From Ptiloglossa arizonensis (lineage: Eukaryota > Arthropoda > Insecta > Hymenoptera > Colletidae): DNA of 64,000 bases. The position numbers were made by a program, and so were the translations under genes. Shown here piece after piece: positions 48,490 to 62,000 of the stretch. The notes beneath the pieces were generated by a model, which was not told the origin of the DNA, did no database searches, and worked only from the letters and a program-made list of their open reading frames with translations. The stretch is taken from NCBI RefSeq assembly GCF_051014685.1, contig NW_027479039.1:62001-126000 (forward strand), given 5' to 3'. The number at the start of each line of letters is the position of its first letter. The stretch's first letter is position 1.

Positions 48490-50085
48490 TGCGAAAAATG
48501 TTTCGCCTTCTCAAAAATTCCTTGGCTTCAAGCTCCCATATCTCGCGAACGGATTGACCTAACACAAAAACTCCTATTGCATCTGAAAGTAGAAACTCGC
48601 CCGATTACAACGGTACGTGTATTTTTCCCTTAGGCCATTCTGGTTAAGCGTTTGGAGCAGCAGAATAGCGAAAAATTTTTTGCCTTCTCAACCATTTCTA
48701 GGCTTCAAACTCCCATATCTCGCGAACGGATTGACCTAACCCAAAAATTCCTGTTGCGTCTGAAAGTTGAAACTCGCCCGAGTACAACGGTATGTGTATT
48801 TTTTCCCTAGGCCATTCTGGTTAAGCGTTTGGAGCAGCAGAATTGCGAAAAATGTTTTGCCTTCTCAACAATTTCTTGGCTTCAAGCTCCCATATCTCGC
48901 GAACGGATTGACCTAACCCAAAAACTCCTATTGCATCTGAAAGTAGAAACTCGCCCGATTACAACGGTACGTGTATTTTTCCCTTAGGCCATTCTGGTTA
49001 AGCGTTTGGAGCAGCAGAATAGCGAAAAATTTTTTGCCTTCTCAACCATTTCTAGGCTTCAAACTCCCATATCTCGCGAACGGATTGACCTAACCCAAAA
49101 AATCCTGTTGCATCTGAAAGTAGAAACTCGCCCGATTACAACGGTATGTGTATTTTTTCCCTAGCCCATTCTGGTTAAGCGTTTGGAGCAGCAGAATTGC
49201 GAAAAATTTGTTGTCTTCTCAACCATTTCCTAGCTTCAAAGTCCCATATCTCGCGAACGGATTGACCAAACTCAAAAATTCCTGCTGCGTCTGAAGGTAG
49301 AAACTCGCCCGATTACAACCGTATGTGTATTTTCTCCCTAGGCCATTCTGGTTAAGCGTTTGGAGCAGCAGTAGTGCGAAAAATTTGTTGTCTTCTTTAC
49401 CATTTCTTAGCTTCAAAGTCCCATTTGTCGCGAACGGATTGACCAAACCCAAAAATTCCTGCTGCGTCTGAAAGTAGAAACGCGCCCGATTATAACGATA
49501 TGTGTATTTTTTCCCTAGGCCATTCTGGTTAAGCGTTTGGAGCAGCAGAAATGCGAAAAATTTTTTGCCTTCTCAACCATTTCTTGGCTTCAAACTCCCA
49601 TATCTCGCGAACGGATAGACCTAACCCAAAAATTCCTGTTGCGTGTGAAAGTAGAAACTCGCCCGATTACAACGGTATGTGTATTTTTTCCCTAGCCCAT
49701 TCTGGTTAAGCGTTTGGAGCAGCAGAATTGCGAAAAATTTGTTGACTTCTCAAACATTTCTTAGATTCAAAGTCCCATATGTCGCGAACGGATTGACCAA
49801 ACCCAAAAATTCCTGCTGCGTCTGAAAGTAGAAACGCGCCCGATTATAACGATATGCGTATTTTTTCCCTAGGCCATTCTGGTTAAGCGTTTGGAGCAGC
49901 AGAATTGCGAAAAATGTTTTGCCTTCTCAACAATTCCTTGGCTTCAAGCTCCCATATCTCGCGAACGGATTGACCTAACCCAAAAACTCCTATTGCATCT
50001 GAAAGTAGAAACTCGCCCGATTACAACGGTACGTGTATTTTCCCCTTAGGCCATTCTGGTTAAGCGTTTGGAGCAGCAGAATAGC
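48490..50085 (+). repeat. Unit B of the 13/12/11-monomer series
   Basis: Unit B repeats unit A with stepwise loss. TTCGCC is 2,301 bp (13 monomers) after its partner. CCCGAG and the reverse-frame open stretch at 49,219-49,452 are 2,124 bp (12) after theirs. AGCGAACAATT is 1,947 bp (11) after its partner. One monomer was lost by joining a TTTCTAGGC monomer to the GTTGAAACTC one near 48,700-48,770. Another was lost near 49,510, where the AATTATTATTGC monomer is skipped. Confidence 0.8.
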
Positions 50086-52200
50086 GAACAATTTTTTGCC
50101 TTCTCAACCATTTCTAGGCTTCAAACTCGCATATCTCGCGAACGGATTGACCTAACCCAAAAATTCCTGTTGCGTCTGAAAGTAGAAACTCGCCCGATTA
50201 CAACGGTATGTGTATTTTTTCCCTATGCCATTCTGATTAAGCGTTTGGAGCAGCAGAAGTGCGAAAAATTTGTTGTCTTCATAACCATTTCTTAGCTTCA
50301 AACTCCCATATCTCGTGAACGGATTGACCTAACCCAAAAATTCCTGTTGCATCTGAAAGTAGAAACTCGCCCGATTACAACGGTATGTGTATTTTTTCCC
50401 TAGGCCATTCTGGTTAAGCGTTTGGAGCAGCAGAAGTGCGAAAAATTTGTTGTCTTCTCAACCATTTCTTAGATTCAAACTCCCATATCTCGCGAACGGA
50501 TTGACCTAACCCAAAAATTCCTCTTGCATCTGAAAGTAGAAACTCGCCCGATTACAACGGTGTGTGTATTTTTTCCCTAGGGCATTCTGGTTAAGCGTTT
50601 GGAGCAGCAGAAGTGCGAAAAATTTGTTGTCTCGTTAACCATTACATAGCTTCAAACTCCCATATCTCGCGAACGGATTGACCTAACCCAAAAATTCCTA
50701 TTACATCTGAAAGTAGAAACTCGCCCGATTACAACGGTATGTGTATTTTTTCCCTAGGCCATTCTGGTTAAGCGGTTGGAGCAGCAGAAGTGCGACAAAT
50801 TTGTTGTCTTCTCAATCATTTCTTAGCTTCAAACTCCCATATCTCGCGAACGGATTGACCTAACCCAAAAATTCCTCTTGCATCTGAAAGTAGAAACTCG
50901 CCCGATTACAACGGTGTGTGTATTTTTTCCCTAGGGCATTCTGGTTAAGCGTTTGGAGCAGCAGAAGTGCGAAAAATTTGTTGTCTCCTTAACCATTACA
51001 TAGCTTCAAACTCCCATATCTCGCGAACGGATTGACATAACCCAAAAATTCCTATTACATCTGAAAGTAGAAACTCGCCCGATTACAACGGTATGTGTAT
51101 TTTTTCCCTAGGCCATTCTGGTTAAGCGGTTGGAGCAGCAGAAGTGCGACAAATTTGTTGTCTTCTCAATCATTTCTTAGCTTCAAACTCCCATATCTCG
51201 CGAACGGATTGACCTAACCCAAAAATTCCTGTTGCATCTGAAAGTAGAAACTCGCCCGATTACAACGGTACGTGTATTTTCCCCTTAGGCCATTCTGGTT
51301 AAGCGTTTGGAGCAGCAGAATAGCGAACAATTTTTTGCCTTCTCAACCATTTCTAGGCTTCAAACTCGCATATCTCGCGAACGGATTGACCTAACCCAAA
51401 GATTCCTGTTGCGTCTGAAAGTAGAAACTCGCCCGATTACAACGGTATGTGTATTTTTTCCCTAGGCCATTCTGATTAAGCGTTTGGAGCAGCAGAAGTG
51501 CGAAAAATTTGTTGTCTTCATAACCATTTCTTAGCTTCAAACTCCCATATCTCGTGAACGGATTGACCTAACCCAAAAATTCCTGTTGCATCTGAAAGTA
51601 GAAACTCGCCCGATTACAACGGTATGTGTATTTTTTCCCTAGGCCATTCTGGTTAAGCGTTTGGAGCAGCAGAAGTGCGAAAAATTTGTTGTCTTCTCAA
51701 CCATTTCTTAGATTCAAACTCCCATATCTCGCGAACGGATTGACCTAACCCAAAAATTCCTCTTGCATCTGAAAGTAGAAACTCGCCCGATTACAACGGT
51801 GTGTGTATTTTTTCCCTAGGGCATTCTGGTTAAGCGTTTGGAGCAGCAGAAGTGCGAAAAATTTGTTGTCTCCTTAACCATTACATAGCTTCAAACTCCC
51901 ATATCTCGCGAACGGATTGACCTAACCCAAAAATTCCTGTTACATCTGAAAGTAGAAACTCGCCCGATTACAACGGTATGTGTATTTTTTCCCTAGGCCA
52001 TTCTGGTTAAGCGGTTGGAGCAGCAGAAGTGCGACAAATTTGTTGTCTTCTCAATCATTTCTTAGCTTCAAACTCCCATATCTCGCGAACGGATTGACCT
52101 AACCCAAAAATTCCTGTTGCATCTGAAAGTAGAAACTCGCCCGATTACAACGGTACGTGTATTTTTCCCTTAGGCCATTCTGGTTAAGCGTTTGGAGCAG
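50086..52200 (+). repeat. 7-monomer unit and a 5-monomer copy
   Basis: GAACAATTTT recurs at 50,086 and 51,325, 1,239 bp or 7 monomers apart. The first unit contains the pair 'ATTACATAG monomer, GCGACAAATT monomer' twice: TGTCTCGTTAACC at about 50,628 and TGTCTCCTTAACC at about 50,983. The second unit has it once (about 51,867). The first occurrence of the pair ends in a hybrid that continues as CCTCTTGC/GGTGTG (about 50,875). Monomers with AGCGGTTGG appear here and only to the right. Confidence 0.8.
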
Positions 52201-52489
52201 CAGAATAGCGAAAAATTTTTTGCCTTCTCAACCATTTCTTGGCTTCAAACTCCCATATCTCGCGAACGGATTGACCTAACCCAAAAATTCCTATTGCGTC
52301 TGAAAGTTGAAACTCGCCCGAGTACAACGGTATGTGTATTTTTTCCCTAGGCCATTCTGGTTAAGCATTTGGAGCAGCAGAATTGCGAAAAATGTTTTGC
52401 CTTCTCAACAATTTCTTGGCTTCAAGCTCCCATATCTCGCGAACGGATTGACCTAACCCAAAAATTCCTGTTGCATCTGAAAGTAGAAA
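52201..52489 (+). repeat. Linking monomers
   Basis: Roughly one and a half monomers, including a third GTTGAAACTCGCCCGAG copy at about 52,305 with CCTATTGCG instead of CCTGTTGCG, and TTAAGCATTTGG at about 52,365. There is no foreign sequence. Confidence 0.75.
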
Positions 52490-54613
52490 CTCGCCCGATT
52501 ACAACGGTATGTGTATTTTTTCCCTAGCCCATTCTGGTTAAGCGTTTGGAGCAGCAGAATTGCGAAAAATTTGTTGTCTTCTCAACCATTTCTTAGCTTC
52601 AAAGTCCCATATCTCGCGAACGGATTGACCAAACTCAAAAATTCCTGCTGTGTCTGAAGGTAGAAACTCGCCCGATTACAACCGTATGTGTATTTTCTCC
52701 CTAGGCCATTCTGGTTAAGCGTTTGGAGCAGCAGTAGTGCGAAAAATTTGTTGTCTTCTTTACCATTTCTTAGCTTCAAAGTCCCATATGTCGCGAACGG
52801 ATTGACCAAACCCAAAAATTCCTGCTGCGTCTGAAAGTAGAAACGCGCCCGATTATAACGATATGTGTATTTTTTCCCTAGGCCATTCTGGTTAAGCGTT
52901 TGGAGCAGCAGAAGTGCGAAAAATGTTTTGCCTTCTCAACCATTTCTTGGCTTCAAACTCCCATATCTCGCGAACGGATTGACCTAACCCAAAAATTATT
53001 ATTGCATCTGAAAGTAGAAACTCGCCCGATTACAGCGGTATGTGTATTTTTTCCCTAGGCAATTCTGGTTAAGCGTTTGGAGCAGCAGAAATGCGAAAAA
53101 TTTTTTGCCTTCTCAACCATTTCTTGGCTTCAAACTCCCATATCTCGCGAACGGATAGACCTAACCCAAAAATTCCTGTTGCGTGTGAAAGTAGAAACTC
53201 GCCCGATTACAACGGTATGTGCATTTTTTCCCTAGCCCATTCTGGTTAAGCGTTTGGATCAGCAGAATTGCGAAAAATTTGTTGACTTCTCAACCATTTC
53301 TTAGCTTCAAAGTCCCATATGTCGCGAACGGATTGACCAAACCCAAAAATTCCTGCTGCGTCTGAAAGTAGAAACGCGCCCGATTATAACGATATGCGTA
53401 TTTCTTCCCTAGGCCATTCTGGTTAAGCGTTTGGAGCAGCAGAATTGCGAAAAATGTTTTGCCTTCTCAACAATTTCTTGGCTTCAAGCTCCCATATCTC
53501 GCGAACGGATTGACCTAACCCAAAAACTCCTATTGCATCTGAAAGTAGAAACTCGCCCGATTACAACGGTACGTGTATTTTCCCCTTAGGCCATTCTGGT
53601 TAAGCGTTTGGAGCAGCAGAATAGCGAAAAATTTGTTGTCTTCTCAACCATTTCTTAGCTTCAAACTCCCATATCTCGCGAACGGATTGACCTAACCCAA
53701 AAATTCCTGTTGCGTCTGAAAGTAGAAACTCGCCCGATTACAACGCTATGTGTATTTTTTCCCTAGGCCATTCTGGTTAAGCGTTTGGAGCAGCAGAATT
53801 GCGAAAAATTTGTTGACTTCTCAACCATTTCTTAGCTTCAAAGTCCCATATGTCGCGAACGGATTGACCAAACCCAAAAATTCCTGCTGCGTCTGAAAGT
53901 AGAAACGCGCCCGATTATAACGATATGCGTATTTTTTCCCTAGGCCATTCTGGTTAAGCGTTTGGAGCAGCAGAATTGCGAAAAATGTTTTGCCTTCTCA
54001 ACCATTTCTTGGCTTCAAACTCCCATATCTCGCGAACGTATTGACCTAACCCAAAAATTCCTATTGCATCCGAAAGTTTAAACTCGCCAGATTACAACGG
54101 TATGTGTATTTTTCCCTTAGGCCATTCTGGTTAAGCGTTTGGAGCAGCAGAATTGGGAAAAATTTTTTGCCTTCTCAACCATTTCTTGGCTTCAAACTCC
54201 CATATCTCGCGAATGGATTGACCTAACCCAAAAATTCCTATTGCGTCTGAAAGTAGAAACTTGCCCGATTACAACGGTATGTGTATTTTTTCCCTAGGCC
54301 ATTCTGATTAAGCGTTTGGAGCAGCAGAAGTGCGAAAAATTTGTTGTCTTCATAACCATTTCTTAGCTTCAAACTCCCATATCTCGTGAACGGATTGACC
54401 TAACCCAAAAATTCCTCTTGCATCTGAAAGTAGAAACTCGCCCGATTACAACGGTGTGTGTATTTTTTCCCTAGGGCATTCTGGTTAAGCGTTTGGAGCA
54501 GCAGAAGTGCGAAAAATTTGTTGTCTTCTTAACCATTACATAGCTTCAAACTCCCATATCTCGCGAACGGATTGACCTAACCCAAAAATTCCTACTACAT
54601 CTGAAAGTAGAAA
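52490..54613 (+). repeat. 12-monomer HOR, copy A
   Basis: A 2,124-bp unit is shared with copy B through GGATCAGCAG at 53,256 and 55,380, ACGCTATGTG at about 53,744 and 55,868, and GAAAGTTTAAACTCGCCAG at about 54,072 and 56,196. The chance reverse-strand open frames at 52,582-52,815 and 54,706-54,939 keep the same spacing. The last monomer or so (CCTCTTGC, ATTACATAG) is not present in copy B. Confidence 0.85.
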
Positions 54614-56530
54614 CTCGCCCGATTACAACGGTATGTGTATTTTTTCCCTAGCCCATTCTGGTTAAGCGTTTGGAGCAGCAGAATTGCGAAAAATTTGTTG
54701 TGTTCTCAACCATTTCTTAGCTTCAAAGTCCCATATCTCGCGAACGGATTGACCAAACTCAAAAATTCCTGCTGCGTCTGAAGGTAGAAACTCGCCCGAT
54801 TACAACCGTATGTGTATTTTCTCCCTAGGCCATTCTGGTTAAGCGTTTGGAGCAGCAGTAGTGCGAAAAATTTTTTGTCTTCTTTACCATTTCTTAGCTT
54901 CAAAGTCCCATATGTCGCGAACGGATTGACCAAACCCAAAAATTCCTGCTGCGTCTGAAAGTAGAAACGCGCCCGATTATAACGATATGTGTATTTTTTC
55001 CCTAGGCCATTCTGGTTAAGCGTTTGGAGCAGCAGAAGTGCGAAAAATGTTTTGCCTTCTCAACCATTTCTTGGCTTCAAACTCCCATATCTCGCGAACG
55101 GATTGACCTAACCCAAAAATTATTATTGCATCTGAAAGTAGAAACTCGCCCGATTACAGCGGTATGTGTATTTTTTCCCTAGGCAATTCTGGTTAAGCGT
55201 TTGGAGCAGCAGAAATGCGAAAAATTTTTTGCCTTCTCAACCATTTCTTGGCTTCAAACTCCCATATCTCGCGAACGGATAGACCTAACCCAAAAATTCC
55301 TGTTGCGTGTGAAAGTAGAAACTCGCCCGATTACAACGGTATGTGTATTTTTTCCCTAGCCCATTCTGGTTAAGCGTTTGGATCAGCAGAATTGCGAAAA
55401 ATTTGTTGACTTCTCAACCATTTCTTAGCTTCAAAGTCCCATATGTCGCGAACGGATTGACCAAACCCAAAAATTCCTGCTGCGTCTGAAAGTAGAAACG
55501 CGCCCGATTATAACGATATGCGTATTTTTTCCCTAGGCCATTCTGGTTAAGCGTTTGGAGCAGCAGAATTGCGAAAAATGTTTTGCCTTCTCAACAATTT
55601 CTTGGCTTCAAGCTCCCATATCTCGCGAACGGATTGACCTAACCCAAAAACTCCTATTGCATCTGAAAGTAGAAACTCGCCCGATTACAACTGTACGTGT
55701 ATTTTCCCCTTAGGCCATTCTGGTTAAGCGTTTGGAGCAGCAGAATAGCGAAAAATTTGTTGTCTTCTCAACCATTTCTTAGCTTCAAACTCACATATCT
55801 CGCGAACGGATTGACCTAACCCAAAAATTCCTGTTGCGTCTGAAAGTAGAAACTCGCCCGATTACAACGCTATGTGTATTTTTTCCCTAGGCCATTCTGG
55901 TTAAGCGTTTGGAGCAGCAGAATTGCGAAAAATTTGTTGACTTCTCAACCATTTCTTAGCTTCAAAGTCCCATATGTCGCGAACGGATTGACCAAACCCA
56001 AAAATTCCTGCTGCGTCTGAAAGTAGAAACGCGCCCGATTATAACGATATGCGTATTTTTTCCCTAGGCCATTCTGGTTAAGCGTTTGGAGCAGCAGAAT
56101 TGCGAAAAATGTTTTGCCTTCTCAACCATTTCTTGGCTTCAAACTCCCATATCTCGCGAACGTATTGACCTAACCCAAAAATTCCTATTGCATCCGAAAG
56201 TTTAAACTCGCCAGATTACAACGGTATGTGTATTTTTCCCTTAGGCCATTCTGGTTAAGCGTTTGGAGCAGCAGAATTGGGAAAAATTTGTTGCCTTCTC
56301 AACCATTTCTTGGCTTCAAACTCCCATATCTCGCGAATGGATTGACCTAACCCAAAAATTCCTATTGCGTCTGAAAGTAGAAACTCGCCCGATTACAACG
56401 GTATGTGTATTTTTTCCCTAGGCCATTCTGATTAAGCGTTTGGAGCAGCAGATGTGCGAAAAATTTGTTGTCTTCATAACCATTTCTTAGCTTCAAACTC
56501 CCATATCTCGTGAACGGATTGACCTAACCC
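54614..56530 (+). repeat. 12-monomer HOR, copy B
   Basis: Copy B directly follows copy A and keeps its monomer order for about eleven monomers. Private changes include TGTGTTCTCAACC (about 54,700), ACTGTACGTG (about 55,690), CTCACATATC (about 55,790) and GGGAAAAATTTGTTG (about 56,280). Similarity ends near 56,530 where CCTGTTGC replaces CCTCTTGC. Confidence 0.85.
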
Positions 56531-57149
56531 AAAAATTCCTGTTGCATCTGAAAGTAGAAACTCGCCCGATTACAACGGTATGTGTATTTTTTCCCTAGGC
56601 CATTCTGGTTAAGCGTTTGGAGCAGCAGAAGTGCGAAAAATTTGTTGTCTTCTCAACCATTTCTTATATTCAAACTCCCATATCTCGCGAACGGATTGAC
56701 CTAACCCAAAAATTCCTCTTGCATCTGAAAGTAGAAACTCGCCCGATTACAACGGTGTGTGTATTTTTTCCCTAGGGCATTCTGGTTAAGCGTTTGGAGC
56801 AGCAGAAGTGCGAAAAATTTGTTGTCTTCTTAACCATTACATAGCTTCAAACTCCCATATCTCGCGAACGGATTGACCTAACCCAAAAATTCCTATTACA
56901 TCTGAAAGTAGAAACTCGCCCGATTACAACGGTATGTGTATTTTTTCCCTAGGCCATTCTGGTTAAGCGGTTGGAGCAACAGAAGTGCGACAAATTTGTT
57001 GTCTTCTCAATCATTTCTTAGCTTCAAACTCCCATATCTCGCGAACGGATTGACCTAACCCAAAAATTCCTGTTGCATCTGAAAGTAGAAACTCGCCCGA
57101 TTACAACGGTACGTGTATTTTTCCCTTAGGCCATTCTGGTTAAGCGTTT
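56531..57149 (+). repeat. CCTCTTGC / ATTACATAG / AGCGGTTGG monomer series
   Basis: About three and a half monomers repeat the order seen at 50.4-51.2, 51.6-52.1 and 59.6-60.1 kb: GGTGTGTG with CTAGGGC, then ATTACATAG with CCTATTACATC, then GCGACAAATTTG. Private changes are TTCTTATATTC (about 56,665) and GGAGCAACAG (about 56,975). Confidence 0.8.
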
Positions 57150-59050
57150 GGAGCAGCAGAATAGCGAAAAATTTTTTGCCTTCTCAACCATTTCTAGGCT
57201 TCAAACTCCCATATCTCGCGAACGGATTGACCTAACCCAAAATTTCCTGTTGCATCTGAAAGTAGAAACTCGCCCGATTACAACGGTATGTGTATTTTCT
57301 CCCTAGGCCATTCTGGTTAAGCGTTTGGAGCAGCAGAATAGCGAAAAATTTTTTGCCTTCTCAACCATTTCTTGGCTTCAAACTCCCATATCTCGCGAAC
57401 GGATTGACCTAACCCAAAAATTCCTGTTGCGTCTGAAAGTTGAAACTCGCCCGAGTACAACGGTATGTGTATTTTTTCCCTAGGCCATTCTGGTTAAGCG
57501 TTTGGAGCAGCAGAATTGCGAAAAATGTTTTGCCTTCTCAACAATTTCTTGGCTTCAAGCTCCCATATCTCGCGAACGGATTGACCTAACCCAAAAATTC
57601 CTGTTGCATCTGAAAGTAGAAACTCGCCCGATTACAACGGTATGTGTATTTTTTCCCTAGCCCATTCTAGTTAAGCGTTTGGAGCAGCAGAATTGCGAAA
57701 AATTTGTTGTCTTCTCAACCATTTCTTAGCTTCAAAGTCCCATATCTCGCGAACGGATGGACCAAACTCAAAAATTCCTGCTGCGTCTGAAGGTAGAAAC
57801 TCGCCCGATTACAACCGTATGTGTATTTTCTCCCTAGGCCATTCTGGTTAAGCGTATGGAGCAGCAGTAGTGCGAAAAATTTGTTGTCTTCTTTACCATT
57901 TCTTAGCTTCAAAGTCCCATATGTCGCGAACGGATTGACCAAACCCAAAAATTCCTGCTGCGTCTGAAAGTAGAAACGCGCCCGATTATAACGATATGTG
58001 TATTTTTTCCCTAGGCCATTCTGGTTAAGCGTTTGGAGCAGCAGAAGTGCGAAAAATGTTTTGCCTTCTCAACCATTTCTTGGCTTCAAACTCCCATATC
58101 TCGCGAACGGATTGACCTAACCCAAAAATTATTATTGCATCTGAAAGTAGAAACTCGCCCGATTACAGCGGTATGTGTATTTTTTCCCTAGGCAATTCTG
58201 GTTAAGCGTTTGGAGCAGCAGTAGTGCGAAAAATTTGTTGTCTTCTTTACCATTTCTTAGCTTCAAAGTCCCATATGTCGCGAACGGATTGATCAAACCC
58301 AAAAATTCCTGCTGCGTCTGAAAGTAGAAACGCGCCCGATTATAACGATATGTGTATTTTTTCCCTAGCCCATTCTGGTTAAGCGTTTGGAGCAGCAGAA
58401 TTGCGAAAAATTTGTTGACTTCTCAACCATTTCTTAGCTTCAAAGTCCCATATGTCGCGAACGGATTGACCAAACCCAAAAATTCCTGCTGCGTCTGAAA
58501 GTAGAAACGCGCCCGATTATAACGATATGCGTATTTTTTCCCTAGGCCATTCTGGTTAAGCGTTTGGAGCAGCAGAATTGCGAAAAATGTTTTGCCTTCT
58601 CAACAATTTCTTGGCTTCAAGCTCCCATATCTCGCGAACGGATTGACCTAACCCAAAAACTCCTATTGCATCTGAAAGTAGAAACTCGCCCGATTACAAC
58701 GGTACGTGTATTTTCCCCTTAGGCCATTCTGGTTAAGCGTTTGGAGCAGCAGAATAGCGAACAATTTTTTGCCTTCTCAACCATTTCTAGGCTTCAAACT
58801 CCCATATCTCGCGAACGGATTGTCCTAACCCAAAAATTCCTGTTGCGGCTGAAAGTAGAAACTAGCCCGATTACAACGGTATGTGTATTTTTTCCCTAGC
58901 CCATTCTGGTTAAGCGTTTGGAGCAGCAGAATTGCGAAAAATTTGTTGTCTTCGCAACCATTTCTTAGCTTCAAAGTCCCATATCTCGCGAACGGATTGA
59001 CCAAACTCAAAAATTCCTGCTGCGTCTGAAGGTAGAAACTCGCCCGATTA
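57150..59050 (+). repeat. Long-range copy of 46.4-48.4 kb
   Basis: AGTTGAAACTCGCCCGAG (about 57,438) is 10,797 bp (61 monomers) from its partner at 46,641. The open stretch at 57,715-57,948 and the GCGGCTGAAAG/ACTAGCCC monomer (58,844) are 10,620 bp (60 monomers) from theirs. One monomer was therefore lost inside the copy. Around 58,215-58,375 a CAGTAGTGCG/CTTCTTTACC monomer replaces the GGATAGACC monomer found in the partner, a local family swap. Confidence 0.8.
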
Positions 59051-62000
59051 CAACGATATGCGTATTTTTTCCCTAGGCCATTCTGGTTAAGCGTTTGGAG
59101 CAGCAGAATTGCGAAAAATGTTTTGCCTTCTCAACCATTTCTTGGCTTCAAACTCCCATATCTCGCGAACTTATTGACCTAACCCAAAAATTCCTATTGC
59201 ATCCGAAAGTATAAACTCGCCCGATTACAACGGTATGTGTATTTTTCCCTTAGGCCATTCTGGTTAAGCGTTTGGAGCAGCAGAATTGGGAAAAATTTTT
59301 TGCCTTCTCAACCATTTCTTGGCTTCAATCTCCCATATCTCGCGAATGGATTGACCTAACCCAAAAATTCCTATTGCGTCTGAAAGTAGAAACTCGCCCG
59401 ATTACAACGGTATGTGTATTTTTTCCCTAGGCCATTCTGATTAAGCGTTTGGAGCAGCAGAAGTGCGAAAAATTTGTTGTCTTCATAACCATTTCTTAGC
59501 TTCAAACTCCCATATCTCGTGAACGGATTGACCTAACCCAAAAATTCCAGTTGCATCTGAAAGTAGAAACTCGCCCGATTACAACGGTATGTGTATTTTT
59601 TCCCTAGGCCATTCTGGTTAAGCGTTTGGAGCAGCAGAAGTGCGAAAAATTTGTTGTTTTCTCAACCATTTCTTAGATTCAAACTCCCATATCTCGCGAA
59701 CGGATTGACCTAACCCAAAAATTCCTCTTGCATCTGAAAGTAGAAACTCGCCCGATTACAACGGTGTGTGTATTTTTTCCCTAGGGCATTCTGGTTAAGC
59801 GTTTGGAGCAGCAGAAGTGCGAAAAATTTGTTGTCTTCTTAACCATTACATAGCTTCAAACTCCCATATCTCGCGAACGGATTGACCTAACCCAAAAATT
59901 CCTATTACATCTGAAAGTAGAAACTCGCCCGATTACAACGGTATGTGTATTTTTTCCCTAGGACATTCTGGTTAAGCGGTTGGAGCAGCAGAAGTGCGAC
60001 AAATTTGTTGTCTTCTCGATCATTTCTTAGCTTCAAACTCCCATATCTCGCGAACGGATTGACCTAACCCAAAAATTCCTGTTGCATCTGAAAGTAGAAA
60101 CTCGCCCGATTACAGCGGTATGTGTATTTTTTCCCAAGGCCATTCTGGTTAAGCGTTTGGATCAGCAGAATTGCGAAAAATTTTTTGCCTTCTCAACCAT
60201 TTCTTAGCTTCAAACTCCCATATCTCGCGAACGGATTGACCTAACCCAAAAATTCTTGTTGCATCCCAAAGAAGAAGCACGCCCGATTACAACGGTATGT
60301 GTATTTTTTCCCTAGGCCATTCTGGTTAAGCGTTTGGAGCAGCAGAAGTGCGAAAAATTTGTTGTCTTCTCAACCATTTCTTAGCTTCAAACTCCCATAT
60401 CTCGCGAACGGATCGACCTAACCCAAAAATTCCTGTTGCATCTGAAAGTAGAAACTCGCCCGATTACAACGTTATGTGTATTTTTTCCCTAGGCCACTCT
60501 GGTTAAGCGTTAGGAGCAGCAGAAGTGCGAAAAATTTGTTGTCTTCTCAACCATTTCTTAGCTTCAAACTCCCATATCTCGCGAACGGATTGACCTAACC
60601 CAAAAATTCCTGCTGCGTCTGAAAGTAGAAACTCGCCCGATTACAACGGTATGTGTATTTTTTCCCTAGGCCATTCTGATTAAGCGTTTGGAGCAGCAGA
60701 AGTGCGAAAAATTTGTTGTCTTCATAACCACTTCTTAGCTTCAAACTCCCATATATCGCGAACGGGTTGACCTAACCCAAAAATTCCTATTGCATCCGAA
60801 AGTATAAACTCGCCCGATTACAACGGTATGTGTATTTTTCCCTTAGGCCATTCTGGTTAAGCGTTTGGAGCAGCAGAATTGGGAAAAATTTTTTGCCTTC
60901 TCAACCATTTCTTGGCTTCAAACTCCCATATCTCGCGAATGGATTGACCTAACCCAAAAATTCCTATTGCGTCTGAAAGTAGAAACTCGCCCGATTACAA
61001 CGGTGTGTGTATTTTTTCCCTAGGCCATTCTGATTAAGCGTTTGGAGCAGCAGAAGTGCGAAAAATTTGTTGTCTTCATAACCATTTCTTAGCTTCAAAC
61101 TCCCATATCTCGCGAATGGATTGACCTAACCCAAAAATTCCTATTGCGTCTGAAAGTAGAAACTCGCCCGATTACAACGGTGTGTGTATTTTTTCCCTAG
61201 GCCATTCTGATTAAGCGTTTGGAGCAGCAGAAGTGCGAAAAATTTGTTGTCTTCATAACCATTTCTTAGCTTCAAACTCCCATATCTCGTGAACGGATTG
61301 ACCTAACCCAAAAATTCCTGTTGCGTCTGAAAGTAGAAACTCGCCCGATTACAACGGTATGTGTATTTTTTCCCTAGGCCATTCTGATTAAGCGTTTGGA
61401 GCAGCAGAAGTGCGAAAAATTTGTTGTCTTCATAACCACTTCTTAGCTTCAAACTCCCATATATCGCGAACGGGTTGACCTAACCCAAAAATTCCTCTTG
61501 CATCTGAAAGTAGAAACTCGCCCGATTACAACGGTGTGTGTATTTTTTCCCTAGGGCATTCTGGTTAAGCGGTTGGAGCAGCAGAAGTGCGACAAATTTG
61601 TTGTCTTCTCGATCATTTCTTAGCTTCAAACTCCCATATCTCGCGAACGGATTGACCTAACCAAAAAATTCCTGTTGCGTCTGAAAGTAGAAACTCGCCC
61701 GATTACAACGGTATGTGTATTTTTTCCCTAGGCCATTCTGATTAAGCGTTTGGAGCAGCAGAAGTGCGAAAAATTTGTTGTCTTCATAACCACTTCTTAA
61801 CTTCAAACTCCCATATATCGCGAACGGGTTGACCTAACCCAAAAATTCCTCTTGCATCTGAAAGTAGAAACTCGCCCGATTACAACGGTGTGTGTATTTT
61901 TTCCCTAGGGCATTCTGGTTAAGCGTTTGGAGCAGCAGAAGTGCGAAAAATTTGTTGTCTTCTTAACCATTACATAGCTTCAAACTCCCATATCTCGCGA

